Source: Clostridia bacterium
Lineage (GTDB): Bacteria > Bacillota > Clostridia > Saccharofermentanales > UBA5734
Assembly (NCBI GenBank): GCA_009928985.1
Contig: SABL01000019.1
Coordinates: 1-33,012, forward strand
DNA: 33,012 nt
Direction of reading: 5' to 3'
The notes under the pieces are model-generated. The model was not told the DNA's origin and ran no database searches. It was given only the letters and a program-made list of their open reading frames with translations. Of this stretch, positions 24,574 to 32,684 are shown piece after piece (the stretch's first letter is position 1; every line of letters starts with the position of its first letter). The position numbers and the translations under genes are program-made.

Positions 24574-25295
24574 AAACCGCAAAGAAAATCATCATTGGTA
24601 TCCTTATACTCCTGCTGACCCTCGTCATCGCGTTTTGGATCTACACCCTGGATTATTACCGGGCTGATCCATCTGCAATCGAAATGGCCAGCACAGGCAG
24701 CGGTATCGATATTTCCCATAGTGACGGTGCTCTTGTATTTGATCCTGGCCATGCCGACACAGCGCTGGTCTTCTATCCGGGCGGCAAAGTGGAATTCACG
24801 GCCTACCAACCCCTGATGACCCAGCTCGCAAAGCAAGGCATCCTCTGCATCTTGCCCGAAATGCCTTTCAATCTGGCGGTCTTTGATATCCACGCAGCCG
24901 ATGCGTTTGTTGCCCAGAATCCTGCCATCACGCATTGGTATGTCGGCGGGCACTCGCTCGGTGGCAGCATGGCTGCCAGCTACGCTGCGAGCAATACCAG
25001 CCAGATCGAAGGCCTGGTTCTGCTTGCTTCCTACACGACAACGGATCTATCAAGCAGCGGACTTCGGGTTCTGAGCATTTATGGGGACCAGGATGGCGTA
25101 CTGAATCTGGATTCCTATCAGAAATACCGGTCGAACCTGCCGGCAGAGTTGTATGAACGTGTCCTCGCCGGCGGTAATCACGCTGGATTCGGGAATTACG
25201 GGACGCAAAAAGGCGACGGTGAAGCCACCCTCACTCCTCTGCAACAGCAAGAAAAAACCGCGCAGGCCATCGCAAATTTTTGCGGCATAGGCTGA
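24570..25295 (+). CDS. membrane-anchored alpha/beta hydrolase
   Basis: A 241-residue protein with an N-terminal signal-anchor (IIIGILILLLTLVIAFWIY, residues 7-25), so the enzyme domain is probably outside the membrane. The nucleophile elbow is GGHSLGG (126-132, Ser129). The acid is probably in GDQDGVLN (Asp173 or Asp175), and the histidine is His204 in GGNHAGFG. The family (Abhydrolase_5 type) includes esterases and lipases; no substrate can be assigned. The start codon overlaps the rarD stop (ATGA), showing translational coupling. No terminator is evident in the 212 bases that follow before the convergent gltS gene. Confidence 0.85.
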   Translation: MKTAKKIIIGILILLLTLVIAFWIYTLDYYRADPSAIEMASTGSGIDISHSDGALVFDPGHADTALVFYPGGKVEFTAYQPLMTQLAKQGILCILPEMPFNLAVFDIHAADAFVAQNPAITHWYVGGHSLGGSMAASYAASNTSQIEGLVLLASYTTTDLSSSGLRVLSIYGDQDGVLNLDSYQKYRSNLPAELYERVLAGGNHAGFGNYGTQKGDGEATLTPLQQQEKTAQAIANFCGIG

Positions 25296-25507
25296 TACAA
25301 TGCTTCTACCCATGCACTATAGTCCGGTTGATTCTATTAAAAAATCCCTGACAAGAGAAGAACAAGAATTGTAATCGGCGGTTGCAAAGATTGGATCTGA
25401 CCGGTAGGGCAAGGCATTCTGGCGGGTATTCACGCCGCTTATTGGTTTTGACACGCATGTCCAAGGCAGGGGTTTTCCTGGCTATTTTCAGCAACCAGCG
25501 GTTTGCA

Positions 25508-26911
25508 TCAGGAGGCCTCGTTCTGCTTGGGTTTCCAACGTCGCAGCATCAGCACGTTCAGGATGATCGCATAAGCTGCGGCCAATCCGAGGGTCAGGTA
25601 CAGCAGGGCGGTGGACTGGGGCGCCAGGCCGACCATCAAAAGGATCGGGAACCCGAGCAGGATCGCCACGGAACTGCCGATAACGAGATTGTTGGCGGCC
25701 GGGGTCTGGAACGCGGGGTCGACTTCGCGCAGCAAGAGGATGCCGGTGCTGACGGTGCCGGTCATCATGCCATACATGGAGAGCATGCCGGCAACGGGAT
25801 AGTCTGGATAGAGGCGCCTGGCCATGGCCACGTTGTAAGCCAGAGTCAGGACGCCGCCCAAGGTGGACATCAGGATGAATGGGATCCAGAGACCTTGGAG
25901 ATCATCGATTTGGATCGAAATGATCGAGGCTGTGATCATCAGGTCAAAAGCGAAGCCGGAGATCCGGTTAAGCAAATAGGAATTGGGGTACTGACGGGTC
26001 ATCCAGCCGATCTGGCGCAGCCGCTGCAAACTGCCGCGGATGCCCAAGGCCAGGGAAGATCCGATCAGGAAATTGAAACCCCAGATCAGGGGCGAGATGG
26101 TCTTTTTGGCACCAGCCAAGGCTGGCGAGAGGTCAAACAGACTGACCACCCCGAGTGAGATCAGGAAGGTCAGCAGGTAGATGCTCATGACCAGCGCGAT
26201 CTGGATGGTCAGGCGGTCCACGGCCTCGGTGAGGGGGATCTCATCCGGATCTTCAAAAATATCACAGCCTTGTTCCTTCGGACTGGCAGCGACTTGAGCG
26301 GGCAGTTTGTTTTGCCGTTGCAAAATATTGAGGTAGAATATTCCGCCAATCGAGGCCCAGAGGAAACCGGCTGTCGCGAGGGCCAGGCCAAAGGATTGTC
26401 CGCCGGTAAAGCCCCAGATGTTTTCGTAGACTGAGCCAATGTTGTTGGCCTGTCCCGGTCCCTGGCCATAGCCCATCGGCAGTAGCAGGCCCGCGGCCTC
26501 AAAAGTGCCTGGCAAGAATGTATGTGCCAGTACGATCATGGTCACAAGGCCCAGGACGCCCTGGATCAGGTAATTGGAGACGATCAGCATGCCTGTTTTA
26601 GTGCCATCGTGCGATGTAGCCCCATGACGTTTGACGTCTTTGCGGCGGGGTATGCGCAGGCCGAGGGCGATGAATCCGATGGCGATTGTGTGGTAGGTTA
26701 TGCCGTTGAGAAAACCCTGGTCAAAGCGCAAAAGACCGGTCTGCACAAGCAGCAGGCCCAGAAATCCGGCGATGACCGAGGTCGGCAGCAAGGCTTGCCG
26801 AAACCAGCGGATCTTGCGCCGCACCAGGTTACCAACCAGAAGGATCAGGCAGATCCAGCCAAACTGGATGACACCGTCCCAGATGACAGGATTATCAGCA
26901 GAAAAGTCCAT
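25508..26911 (-). CDS. gltS: GltS-type sodium/glutamate symporter
   Basis: A 467-residue inner-membrane carrier with 10-12 hydrophobic segments. It has family features: LPTSVIAGFLGLLLVQTG near the start, the reentrant-loop motif GYGQGPGQA (147-155), GFTGGQSFGLALATAGF, and a second Gly-rich segment later (GMLSMYGMMTGTVSTG). GltS proteins import glutamate with Na+. It is longer than the E. coli protein (about 400), with an extra hydrophilic loop around residues 200-230. GAGG lies 7 bases before the ATG. It starts 17 bases after the acyltransferase stop, so the two are one operon. Exact substrate specificity could differ within the family. Confidence 0.85.
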   Translation of the reverse strand: MDFSADNPVIWDGVIQFGWICLILLVGNLVRRKIRWFRQALLPTSVIAGFLGLLLVQTGLLRFDQGFLNGITYHTIAIGFIALGLRIPRRKDVKRHGATSHDGTKTGMLIVSNYLIQGVLGLVTMIVLAHTFLPGTFEAAGLLLPMGYGQGPGQANNIGSVYENIWGFTGGQSFGLALATAGFLWASIGGIFYLNILQRQNKLPAQVAASPKEQGCDIFEDPDEIPLTEAVDRLTIQIALVMSIYLLTFLISLGVVSLFDLSPALAGAKKTISPLIWGFNFLIGSSLALGIRGSLQRLRQIGWMTRQYPNSYLLNRISGFAFDLMITASIISIQIDDLQGLWIPFILMSTLGGVLTLAYNVAMARRLYPDYPVAGMLSMYGMMTGTVSTGILLLREVDPAFQTPAANNLVIGSSVAILLGFPILLMVGLAPQSTALLYLTLGLAAAYAIILNVLMLRRWKPKQNEAS

Positions 26912-26928
26912 GGGATACCTCGCTCAAT

Positions 26929-28278
26929 TTAGTGTGGGTCTGGTTGCTTGACAGAAGCGCCTGGCTGAGATTTGAGCAGCTCGATCATCACCAGGTAGCG
27001 GTAGGCCGAACGGGGGCGATCCGAATGTACTTCGTAGACCAGATTGGTACGGGCATCCTGGAACTGCAGTGTCTGGGGACCATGAACGGCTGTGAATCGG
27101 ATTTCCGGGAGCGGAAATTCCAGAGTGGCTTCACCAGCCGGCTGGAAAGCCAGACGATCTGAGTAAAGGGCCAGCTGGCCGTCGAGCGTTTTCTCTTCGT
27201 GGCTGGCCCGCTGCACGATCGACAGCCTCTCTCCTTCATCCGTGAAAAAAGGCTCTGCCTGGTGTGTCTGGCGGACGCCAGTTTGTTCGAGCCAAGTGGC
27301 TAGATACTGGCGCTGGAATTGGTCGAAAGCTTTGACCTGGGGGAGTGCGGCCAACTGATCGGGGCCGTTTTTTGTGGCAGCAGCTGTGTCAGGGGTGTAG
27401 AAATAGCCATCCTCGCCGTAGCGGACAGAAAAACCGCAGGGGCAGGACAGGCGATCGCCCTTGGAGCGCAAGGTGTTGAGGTGATGGCACTGGGGGCAGA
27501 CGAAGAGGACACGTTCGAGGTATTCGGCCAGACGTATACCTTTGTATCGCTGCAGGGGATACGACGGGATCCGGGTGGCTGGCAAGACCCGATTGGGAGC
27601 TGAAGCCAGAGTCGGCAGCGGGGCGGAGGTTTCCAGGTAGGGATCTGCATCCAATTCTTCCCGAATGAGCTTCAGCAGGGCCTCCGGCGACATGGCGGCG
27701 ACCTCGTCCACACGAAGCGCACGGACCACGCGGCCGTTCATGCTGCCTTTGCGCGTGGTGACGCCCCAGCGCGGCCGGGTCAGATACCCGCCCTCAAACC
27801 GGAACAGCAGGACCGGCAGCTTCAGCAACCGCGCCAGCTTGGCTGTCCCGAGGTGTATGGGCATTTCCGGCCCAGTGAAGGAGCCATTACCCGAAGGGAA
27901 CAAGCCAATGGTCCCACCTTCCCTGCTGATTGTTGACATCTGGTGAATCGCGCGCAAATCAAGCTGAGCCTTGACGATCGGGATCGGGGCCGCCAGGAAC
28001 CGGATCAGTTTGCTGGCAAATCCCCAGCGGAAGATGTGGTCGCTCGCGACATAATAGATTGGCTGGCGAAAGCTCAAGGCCAGCAGGATGGGATCGACCG
28101 CACCGTTGTGGTTGGCCAAGATCAGGTACGCCTGGTGCGGATCCTCCTCGTGATAGCGCTCGCCACGATACCGGTATGACCAGCCGTAATACAGCCGCAG
28201 AAGCGGGCGCAGCAAAACCTGGACAGCGCGATGCCGCCAGTGGATCCAAGGCCTCGGTTTTTCAGCAGTATATCTCAT
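26929..28278 (-). CDS. PlsC-like acyltransferase with C-terminal zinc-ribbon domain
   Basis: A 449-residue protein. Residues 15-215 are a glycerolphosphate acyltransferase (PlsC) domain with the catalytic HNGAVD (57-62, H-x4-D) and a second motif FPSGNGSFTG (127-136), where PlsC enzymes usually have FPEGTRS. The last 200 residues are an unusual extension starting with a cysteine cluster C261-P-Q-C264 and C279-P-C281, resembling a zinc ribbon, then a region predicted to be a beta-rich domain that I do not recognise. Ordinary 1-acylglycerol-phosphate acyltransferases are about 200-250 residues. It likely transfers an acyl group to a lipid precursor at the membrane face. The Shine-Dalgarno sequence at the chosen start is weak. 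Confidence 0.78.
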   Translation of the reverse strand: MRYTAEKPRPWIHWRHRAVQVLLRPLLRLYYGWSYRYRGERYHEEDPHQAYLILANHNGAVDPILLALSFRQPIYYVASDHIFRWGFASKLIRFLAAPIPIVKAQLDLRAIHQMSTISREGGTIGLFPSGNGSFTGPEMPIHLGTAKLARLLKLPVLLFRFEGGYLTRPRWGVTTRKGSMNGRVVRALRVDEVAAMSPEALLKLIREELDADPYLETSAPLPTLASAPNRVLPATRIPSYPLQRYKGIRLAEYLERVLFVCPQCHHLNTLRSKGDRLSCPCGFSVRYGEDGYFYTPDTAAATKNGPDQLAALPQVKAFDQFQRQYLATWLEQTGVRQTHQAEPFFTDEGERLSIVQRASHEEKTLDGQLALYSDRLAFQPAGEATLEFPLPEIRFTAVHGPQTLQFQDARTNLVYEVHSDRPRSAYRYLVMIELLKSQPGASVKQPDPH

Positions 28279-28569
28279 TTAGTTAGAATAGCTCTGAAAG
28301 GCATGCAGGCTCAACATGGGAATGTAAATTTTCTGTGCAGGTGCTGATGGTGAGGTTTCTGGGTGTGGTATCGCGTGAAGGGTAGTGTGATGTCGCGTGA
28401 TCGCGCGATGGCGAGTCCCAAAACTGGCAATTGCCGGTGAGAGGGCCGGACTGGTGGCGAGGCGCTCGGCTACCAGGAGGTAGATGTCAGAGAACGACTT
28501 TTTGCGCTCGAGGTCACTGCCATTGAGCACGCCGTCACAGTCGCACAGGATGGCGGAGAAGGGGGATGA
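28279..28569 (-). pseudogene. HAD-like remnant in a 385-base gap
   Basis: After a TAG (28572-28570) the minus-strand frame reads FSAILCDCDGVLNGSDLERK, then SFSDIYLLVAERLA. The DxDGVL pattern is HAD motif I at the expected distance from a helix. There is no ATG ahead of it, only a GTG inside the motif, and the next 58 residues are low in hydrophobic content and resemble no domain. It is best read as the stump of a HAD-type gene adjoining the intact HAD gene upstream. The rest of the 28279-28663 gap holds no other feature I can support. Confidence 0.4.
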
Positions 28570-28663
28570 CTATGGGTTCATGGTTTAGGCTTTCGAAACG
28601 TATAAGTGCGTGCGATGTATCTCAATCCATACAAAGGTATTTTTTCGTATGTTCCCGTATGTT

Positions 28664-29323
28664 TTACAACTGGCCGATCAATTCCTCGAGGCTATCTACG
28701 TAGAGATCGGAGACTTCCTGCAGGTGGGTGGCGTGCGGGGCATTGGCCGCATCGTTCACCCCGATGACCCGGAATCCGGCGGCTTTGGCGGTGCGGGCAG
28801 CGAAATAGGCATCCTCGATCACAATGCACTCGGATGGGGCGACATTGAACCGACGTGTGATTTCAAGCCAGATGGCAGGTTCGTGTTTGCCGACACCGAC
28901 GTCCTCGAAGGTCACTAGAGTATCGATCATGGATCCCACGTTCTGGCGCTGCAGGGCCAGCTTGACGATCGCGCGTTCCGACATCGTAGCAATTGCAATC
29001 TTTTTGCCGCGGCTTTTCAGATCGGCCAGCAGCTCCAGGGCGCCTGGCTTGTACGGCAGTTTGTTTTGAAAAGCCTCGCGCGCCCGTTTCCCCCAGGCTG
29101 CAAAAATGTCGTCAGCCGTTCCCAGCACCGGGTAGTGGTCCGCCTGGTAGTCTGCCGCTTCGCGCATGGTCATTTCCGGCAGGCGCCGCAGCAGCTCTTC
29201 GTCCGGCTCGAGACCGTGCTGGGTCAGGGCACTCAAAGCCAATCCATCCCAAAAGGGCATGGAGTCGAGCAGGGTGCCGTCCAAGTCGAAGATGATCACG
29301 CTGGGGGTGGGGTGAATGTTCAT
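28664..29323 (-). CDS. HAD-superfamily phosphatase (beta-phosphoglucomutase-like)
   Basis: A 219-residue hydrolase. Motif I is FDLDGTLLDS (residues 12-21, Asp13 nucleophile and Asp15), with a helical cap domain, motif II IAIATMS, motif III in a lysine-containing GVGKHEPAIW, and motif IV CIVIEDAYFAARTAKAAG. This is the subfamily of phosphoglycolate phosphatase and beta-phosphoglucomutase; the substrate is undetermined. The ATG at 29323 has GAGG 6 bases upstream and is preferred to one at 29335. It lies 16 bases after the AlbA_2 gene and is probably co-transcribed with it. Confidence 0.88.
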   Translation of the reverse strand: MNIHPTPSVIIFDLDGTLLDSMPFWDGLALSALTQHGLEPDEELLRRLPEMTMREAADYQADHYPVLGTADDIFAAWGKRAREAFQNKLPYKPGALELLADLKSRGKKIAIATMSERAIVKLALQRQNVGSMIDTLVTFEDVGVGKHEPAIWLEITRRFNVAPSECIVIEDAYFAARTAKAAGFRVIGVNDAANAPHATHLQEVSDLYVDSLEELIGQL

Positions 29324-29339
29324 GGTTTGCCTCATGGTA

Positions 29340-30638
29340 TCATTTCAATCGATACCGTACATTTTTGCCAGATCCGATTTTTTCAATAGCATGATTATCC
29401 AGCAGTTTTTTTAAGAGTTTGACGGCCATGGGTTGAGAGATTCCGATTGCTTGCTCGATGTCTTTTCTCTGGATCGTTGTCTTTATTTTTAACAGTTCAA
29501 GGATCTTCATTTCGCTGCCATGGTGTTCTGGCTCGTTTTTTTTGTCTAGCCGGTTCAGTTTGATCGCAGGCAGGGTGATTTTGAATGCGTTATCTGTAAT
29601 CTCAAAAACAGGTTCGGCGTCCATACCCTCATAGGACTCTTTTATTCTCAAAATCCCAGTGCCGTAAGCTTCGATCCACTTCAGCCGGTAAAAGACATTG
29701 GCCAGGTTCTTATTTCTGAGCACGGATGTGCCAATCATAATGTCATCTTTCGTCAAGCCCTTGACCAGGCCACCCACTGTCAGAATTTCCAGCCTGTCAT
29801 CAAAGACACTGACCAATGAACTGCTGCCAAATGAATAATCCTTGTGGACGATTGAGTTTAGCAGCACCTCTCTCACGGCTGTTTCCGGGTATTCCCTGAC
29901 ATCGATGCGATCAAGGCCTCTAACCACGGACCGAGTCCGGTTATAACGGTCAAGAAATCCATAGACCTCTCTCATTTGCCGGATCAAAGACCCTGTAAAC
30001 TCAAATCGATCTTTGAATTCATTTTTACTCGTGCCCTCAAAAACGGCGGCTTTCGTCGTGTGCGGGCATTGATCTGACAAGAGCAATCCCAGGTTGGTAA
30101 ACAATTCATCCTCACCGATGATCTGCAAAGTCCGCATTTGTGGTTTTCCCAGGGGAATGTGAGCAAGAGCAAACTCTTTTTCCAGAGTTTCAAATGTCAA
30201 ATCCTGATTCAAAGATCGCAGCTGTTCATAACTGTCGCCATCTGTTTCTTTGATCATCTTCAAAATCTGTGATTCTGATGCCGGTACAGACGATGATCCC
30301 TGCCTGATGTAGACCCCCTCCGGCCTTAATCCTTTTGCAGTCAGATAATACGGGCAAGCTGTTCCCTTTTGCACTTCGAAGACAATGATCTGTCTATTGT
30401 CCCTCTTCTCTAATGTGCTGGATGTAAACTGCGTCACATCTGGCCTGATCCCGTCTCTCACAGAATTGGTCAGTTGGAGAAACTCTTTATCCGGATCCGT
30501 GACGCCGATCACCTCACCCAAGTCATCCACTCCGAAATAAATTTTCCCGCCACTGGTATTGGCAAACGCCACAACCGTCTTGAGTGTGTCATTGGTATAC
30601 TCACGTTTCAGTTCTAAATGAACATCTTCAGTAAACAT
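29340..30638 (-). CDS. AlbA_2 (Schlafen-like) DNA-binding regulator with winged helix
   Basis: A 432-residue protein. The N-terminal AlbA_2 domain (ELKREYTNDTLKTVVAFANT, GGKIYFGVDDLGEVIG) is a putative nucleic-acid-binding fold. The middle has the HATPase_c_4-like region of this family (REVLLNSIVHKDYSF, GTGILRIKESYE). The end is a winged helix (ILELLKIKTTIQRKDIEQ, then ISQPMAVKLLKKLLDN). Such proteins are commonly annotated as putative transcriptional regulators or RecG-like ATP-dependent helicases; no helicase motor is seen. Tandem repeats over its own promoter suggest autoregulation. GGAGAGG precedes the ATG. Function beyond DNA-binding regulation is inferred. Confidence 0.8.
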   Translation of the reverse strand: MFTEDVHLELKREYTNDTLKTVVAFANTSGGKIYFGVDDLGEVIGVTDPDKEFLQLTNSVRDGIRPDVTQFTSSTLEKRDNRQIIVFEVQKGTACPYYLTAKGLRPEGVYIRQGSSSVPASESQILKMIKETDGDSYEQLRSLNQDLTFETLEKEFALAHIPLGKPQMRTLQIIGEDELFTNLGLLLSDQCPHTTKAAVFEGTSKNEFKDRFEFTGSLIRQMREVYGFLDRYNRTRSVVRGLDRIDVREYPETAVREVLLNSIVHKDYSFGSSSLVSVFDDRLEILTVGGLVKGLTKDDIMIGTSVLRNKNLANVFYRLKWIEAYGTGILRIKESYEGMDAEPVFEITDNAFKITLPAIKLNRLDKKNEPEHHGSEMKILELLKIKTTIQRKDIEQAIGISQPMAVKLLKKLLDNHAIEKIGSGKNVRYRLK

Positions 30639-30673
30639 GGTAGTCCTCTCCAGCCGGCATTCGAATTCTAATC

Positions 30674-30713
30674 TATTCTAATACTTTCTGATACTATTCT
30701 AATACCTTCTGAT
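30674..30713. repeat. tandem 19-bp repeats with 21-bp period (operator candidate)
   Basis: TATTCTAATACTTTCTGAT (30674-30692) and TATTCTAATACCTTCTGAT (30695-30713) differ at one base. A partial copy (ATTCTAAT) begins at 30665, 10 bases before that in the first repeat. The spacing equals one and two helical turns, placing all copies on one face of DNA. A short inverted repeat CTGAT-CAT-ATCAG (30709-30721) overlaps the second copy. Confidence 0.75.
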
Positions 30714-30724
30714 CATATCAGCAA
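30696..30724 (-). promoter_or_regulatory. minus-strand promoter of the AlbA_2 gene
   Basis: TTGCTG (30724 to 30719), a 17-base spacer and TAGAAT (30701 to 30696) on the minus strand, about 58 bases before the ATG. The -10 box lies inside the second tandem repeat, so binding there would block transcription. Confidence 0.55.
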
Positions 30725-30897
30725 GTCCAGTCCAGCTGGAGTCACTCAGAGCAGAGACGATGGTCTTGACGATGCCTTGGTGGTCAAATGTCTCTACAGA
30801 GATTGAATCTTGTTGCCGGTGGAACTACGATAGCAGAAGACACATCTGGTTGTTCCGGCTGTATTGTCACGAGATAAGCAAAACAGGAGGCACCCCT

Positions 30898-31260
30898 ATG
30901 AAATTTCTCTGGACGACCCTGACAGTCACTGACATGGACGCTTCGCTGGCTTTTTACCAGGACATCGTTGGCCTCAAGCTGCAGCGCCGCTATGTCGCAG
31001 GCCCGGGGATGGAGATTGCTTTTCTCGGCGAAGGTGAGACACAGGTGGAGCTGATCAAGGCCGATGCCAAGCCGGCCGTCACGATCGGCAAGGACATTTC
31101 GATCGGTTTCCAGGTGGAATCGCTCGACCGGATGCTCGATTTTGTGCGCGAAAAGGGGATTGCGGTCGCCGTGCCACCGGTTCAGCCCAATCCACATATC
31201 CGTTTCTTCTATATCGAGGACCCCAACGGATTGCGCGTCCAGTTTGTCGAGATGATGTGA
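30898..31260 (+). CDS. VOC (glyoxalase/bleomycin-resistance) family protein
   Basis: A 120-residue single-domain protein with the paired beta-alpha-beta-beta-beta modules of the vicinal oxygen chelate fold: FLWTTLTVTDMDASLAFYQD at the N-terminus, VELIK, then IEDPNGLRVQFVEM at the C-terminus. Family members include lactoylglutathione lyases, dioxygenases and antibiotic-binding proteins, usually as dimers with a shared metal site. The first metal ligand, normally His in the opening strand, seems replaced here (WTTLTV), so metal use is uncertain. AGGAGG lies just before the ATG. It is a single-gene unit ended by a terminator. Confidence 0.88.
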   Translation: MKFLWTTLTVTDMDASLAFYQDIVGLKLQRRYVAGPGMEIAFLGEGETQVELIKADAKPAVTIGKDISIGFQVESLDRMLDFVREKGIAVAVPPVQPNPHIRFFYIEDPNGLRVQFVEMM

Positions 31261-31281
31261 CTGTAATCTGACGACTGGCAG

Positions 31282-31316
31282 CAGCGGTCTGGTCTAGCCC
31301 GACCGCTGGTTTTTTT
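31282..31316 (+). terminator. rho-independent terminator after the VOC gene
   Basis: CAGCGGTC (31282-31289) and GACCGCTG (31301-31308) form a perfect 8-bp stem with an 11-base loop. A run of seven T (31310-31316) follows. Confidence 0.85.
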
Positions 31317-31381
31317 GTCCTTGCTTGTTTTGCGCTCGATACCAAGCATTTGTCGTGCCAGATGCCGGTGCATGAGGCGCG

Positions 31382-31510
31382 TTACAGTATCCCCTTGGTG
31401 GCCAGTTTGTTTTCATACATGTTCTTGTCAACGATCTTGATGAAAGCATCGCTCGACAAGCCACTATTCCGGTCGTACAGGGCATACCCCAGGCTCAATT
31501 GAATTTTGCA
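31382..31510 (-). pseudogene. C-terminal remnant of a GGDEF (diguanylate cyclase-type) domain
   Basis: The minus-strand frame reads CKIQLSLGYALYDRNSG, then LSSDAFIKIVDKNMYENKLA, and ends at a TAA (31384-31382). This matches the last 40 residues of GGDEF domains: the SxGxA-type strand, then a helix ending (A)DxxMYxxK. The GGDEF catalytic loop and everything before it are missing. The remnant is in the same frame as the upstream binding-protein gene, separated from it by that gene's TGA and 11 codons of unrelated sequence. It is not expected to be active. Confidence 0.6.
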
Positions 31511-31543
31511 TGGTGCGTGGCTGCCCTGATTGAATACTACCCA

Positions 31544-32641
31544 TCATCCCGCCTCTTCTTCCTTTTTCTTACCCTTGAACCAGCGAATGACCACGATCAG
31601 TGTGGACAGGAAAGCCATGATGGATCCGGCAATATTTTTGATGGAATCGACAAACTCCATGGTAAAGATGGACTGGTCTCGCTTTAAATAGTGTCTTGTG
31701 CCAGCTGACAGCGGAAAAATCGAGGAACTGCTGCCGTCTTCTTCAACAATTGGCTGGTGAATCACCGATTCGGCTGAGGATTGATAAAGCGTTTCCAGAA
31801 AGGCAGTAATGGCCTTGGGGTCGGTGCCGGCATGAGCAATGATTTCAATGCCCACTCCGAGCGTGGGCAGGTTATCCAATGGGACAGCCGGATCGACCTT
31901 GTAGATACCAGCCGGAACTTCGGTCGTGGATGCCCAGTGGTAGCGATAACTGATGGAATCGGCAAAAGGCAGGGCAATCAGCTGGTAGCCATGGGCTTGG
32001 ACAAAATAATCTACCAGGTACGAAGGCATGTAGGAGATGGCAAACAGGGCATCCGGTAAACGGTCCGCTCTCAGGCTCGTCAGTTCTTCATCCGTGTACT
32101 GAGTTTCAATATAGTCGACATCGGGGAAAAGCCCGGCATACCCGAGTAGACCCGCTGCCAGATCGCGCTGATAGTAGCCCAGGGCACCTGTGTTGACTAC
32201 CCGGCTTTTCAAACCTGCGAGATCGGTTATGCCAGGCTGGACGAGCAAGTGAACCGTTTCGGCAGGTAATGCGGCGACGTGTTCAACGTCCGGCAGGCGA
32301 CTAGTCGAGCCACTTGGGACCAGGGCCAAGTCAAGTTCACCCGAGCTGACAGCCTGCAGGGCGGCAGCAGGACTTGCAACTGGAAACACGTCCAGTTCAA
32401 GTCCATTTCGCAGGCCCTCCTGCTGCAATACTTTGACCAGATAATGGCTTTTGGACAGGATATCCCCACCGCTGATTGACAATTGATAGTGTCCCGGTAA
32501 GAGTCCGGCAACAAAGTAATATAGAGCACCGAGCAGGGCCAGAATCAGGAGGGTCGCGATGATCCGGCGGATTTTATGATTGCTTTGTGCATTTTCCAGC
32601 ACTCGGTACAGGATGTCATAGGCTTCAGATGAATCTGGCAT
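31544..32641 (-). CDS. TAXI-type solute-binding protein with membrane anchors at both ends
   Basis: A 365-residue protein. A cytoplasmic leader of about 25 residues precedes helix 1 (IIATLLILALLGALYYFVAG). A binding-protein fold follows: YQLSISGGDILSKSHYLVKV, then SGELDLALVPSGS, a pattern typical of NMT1/TAXI family receptors. Near the C-terminus a second hydrophobic segment (IAGSIMAFLSTLIVVIRWF) leads to a basic and acidic tail KGKKKEEEAG. Standard TAXI proteins are free or N-terminally tethered receptors of TRAP transporters; no TRAP permease is present. The topology places the binding domain outside between two anchors, as in a sensor that has lost its output domain. A strong GGGGGG-type binding site precedes the ATG. 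Confidence 0.8.
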   Translation of the reverse strand: MPDSSEAYDILYRVLENAQSNHKIRRIIATLLILALLGALYYFVAGLLPGHYQLSISGGDILSKSHYLVKVLQQEGLRNGLELDVFPVASPAAALQAVSSGELDLALVPSGSTSRLPDVEHVAALPAETVHLLVQPGITDLAGLKSRVVNTGALGYYQRDLAAGLLGYAGLFPDVDYIETQYTDEELTSLRADRLPDALFAISYMPSYLVDYFVQAHGYQLIALPFADSISYRYHWASTTEVPAGIYKVDPAVPLDNLPTLGVGIEIIAHAGTDPKAITAFLETLYQSSAESVIHQPIVEEDGSSSSIFPLSAGTRHYLKRDQSIFTMEFVDSIKNIAGSIMAFLSTLIVVIRWFKGKKKEEEAG

Positions 32642-32684
32642 GATAAATCCCCCCTGGTCTGGTTACCAGACGTGGCTGTCATAG

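Noticed and set aside
25296-25507. A small gene or RNA in the convergent gap
   Set aside because: A 62-codon minus frame (25306-25494) has no ribosome binding site and no domain-like pattern; no stable hairpin or tRNA shape is visible.
28600-28663. Small hairpins and repeated ACATACG near the HAD gene end as a terminator or repeat array
   Set aside because: Stems are only 4-5 bp and there are just two copies, so chance is a sufficient explanation.
31382-31546. TGA read-through or recoding to make a TAXI-GGDEF fusion
   Set aside because: Only the final 40 residues of GGDEF remain and the catalytic loop is absent, so read-through would give no cyclase. TGA is used as an ordinary stop by many genes here.
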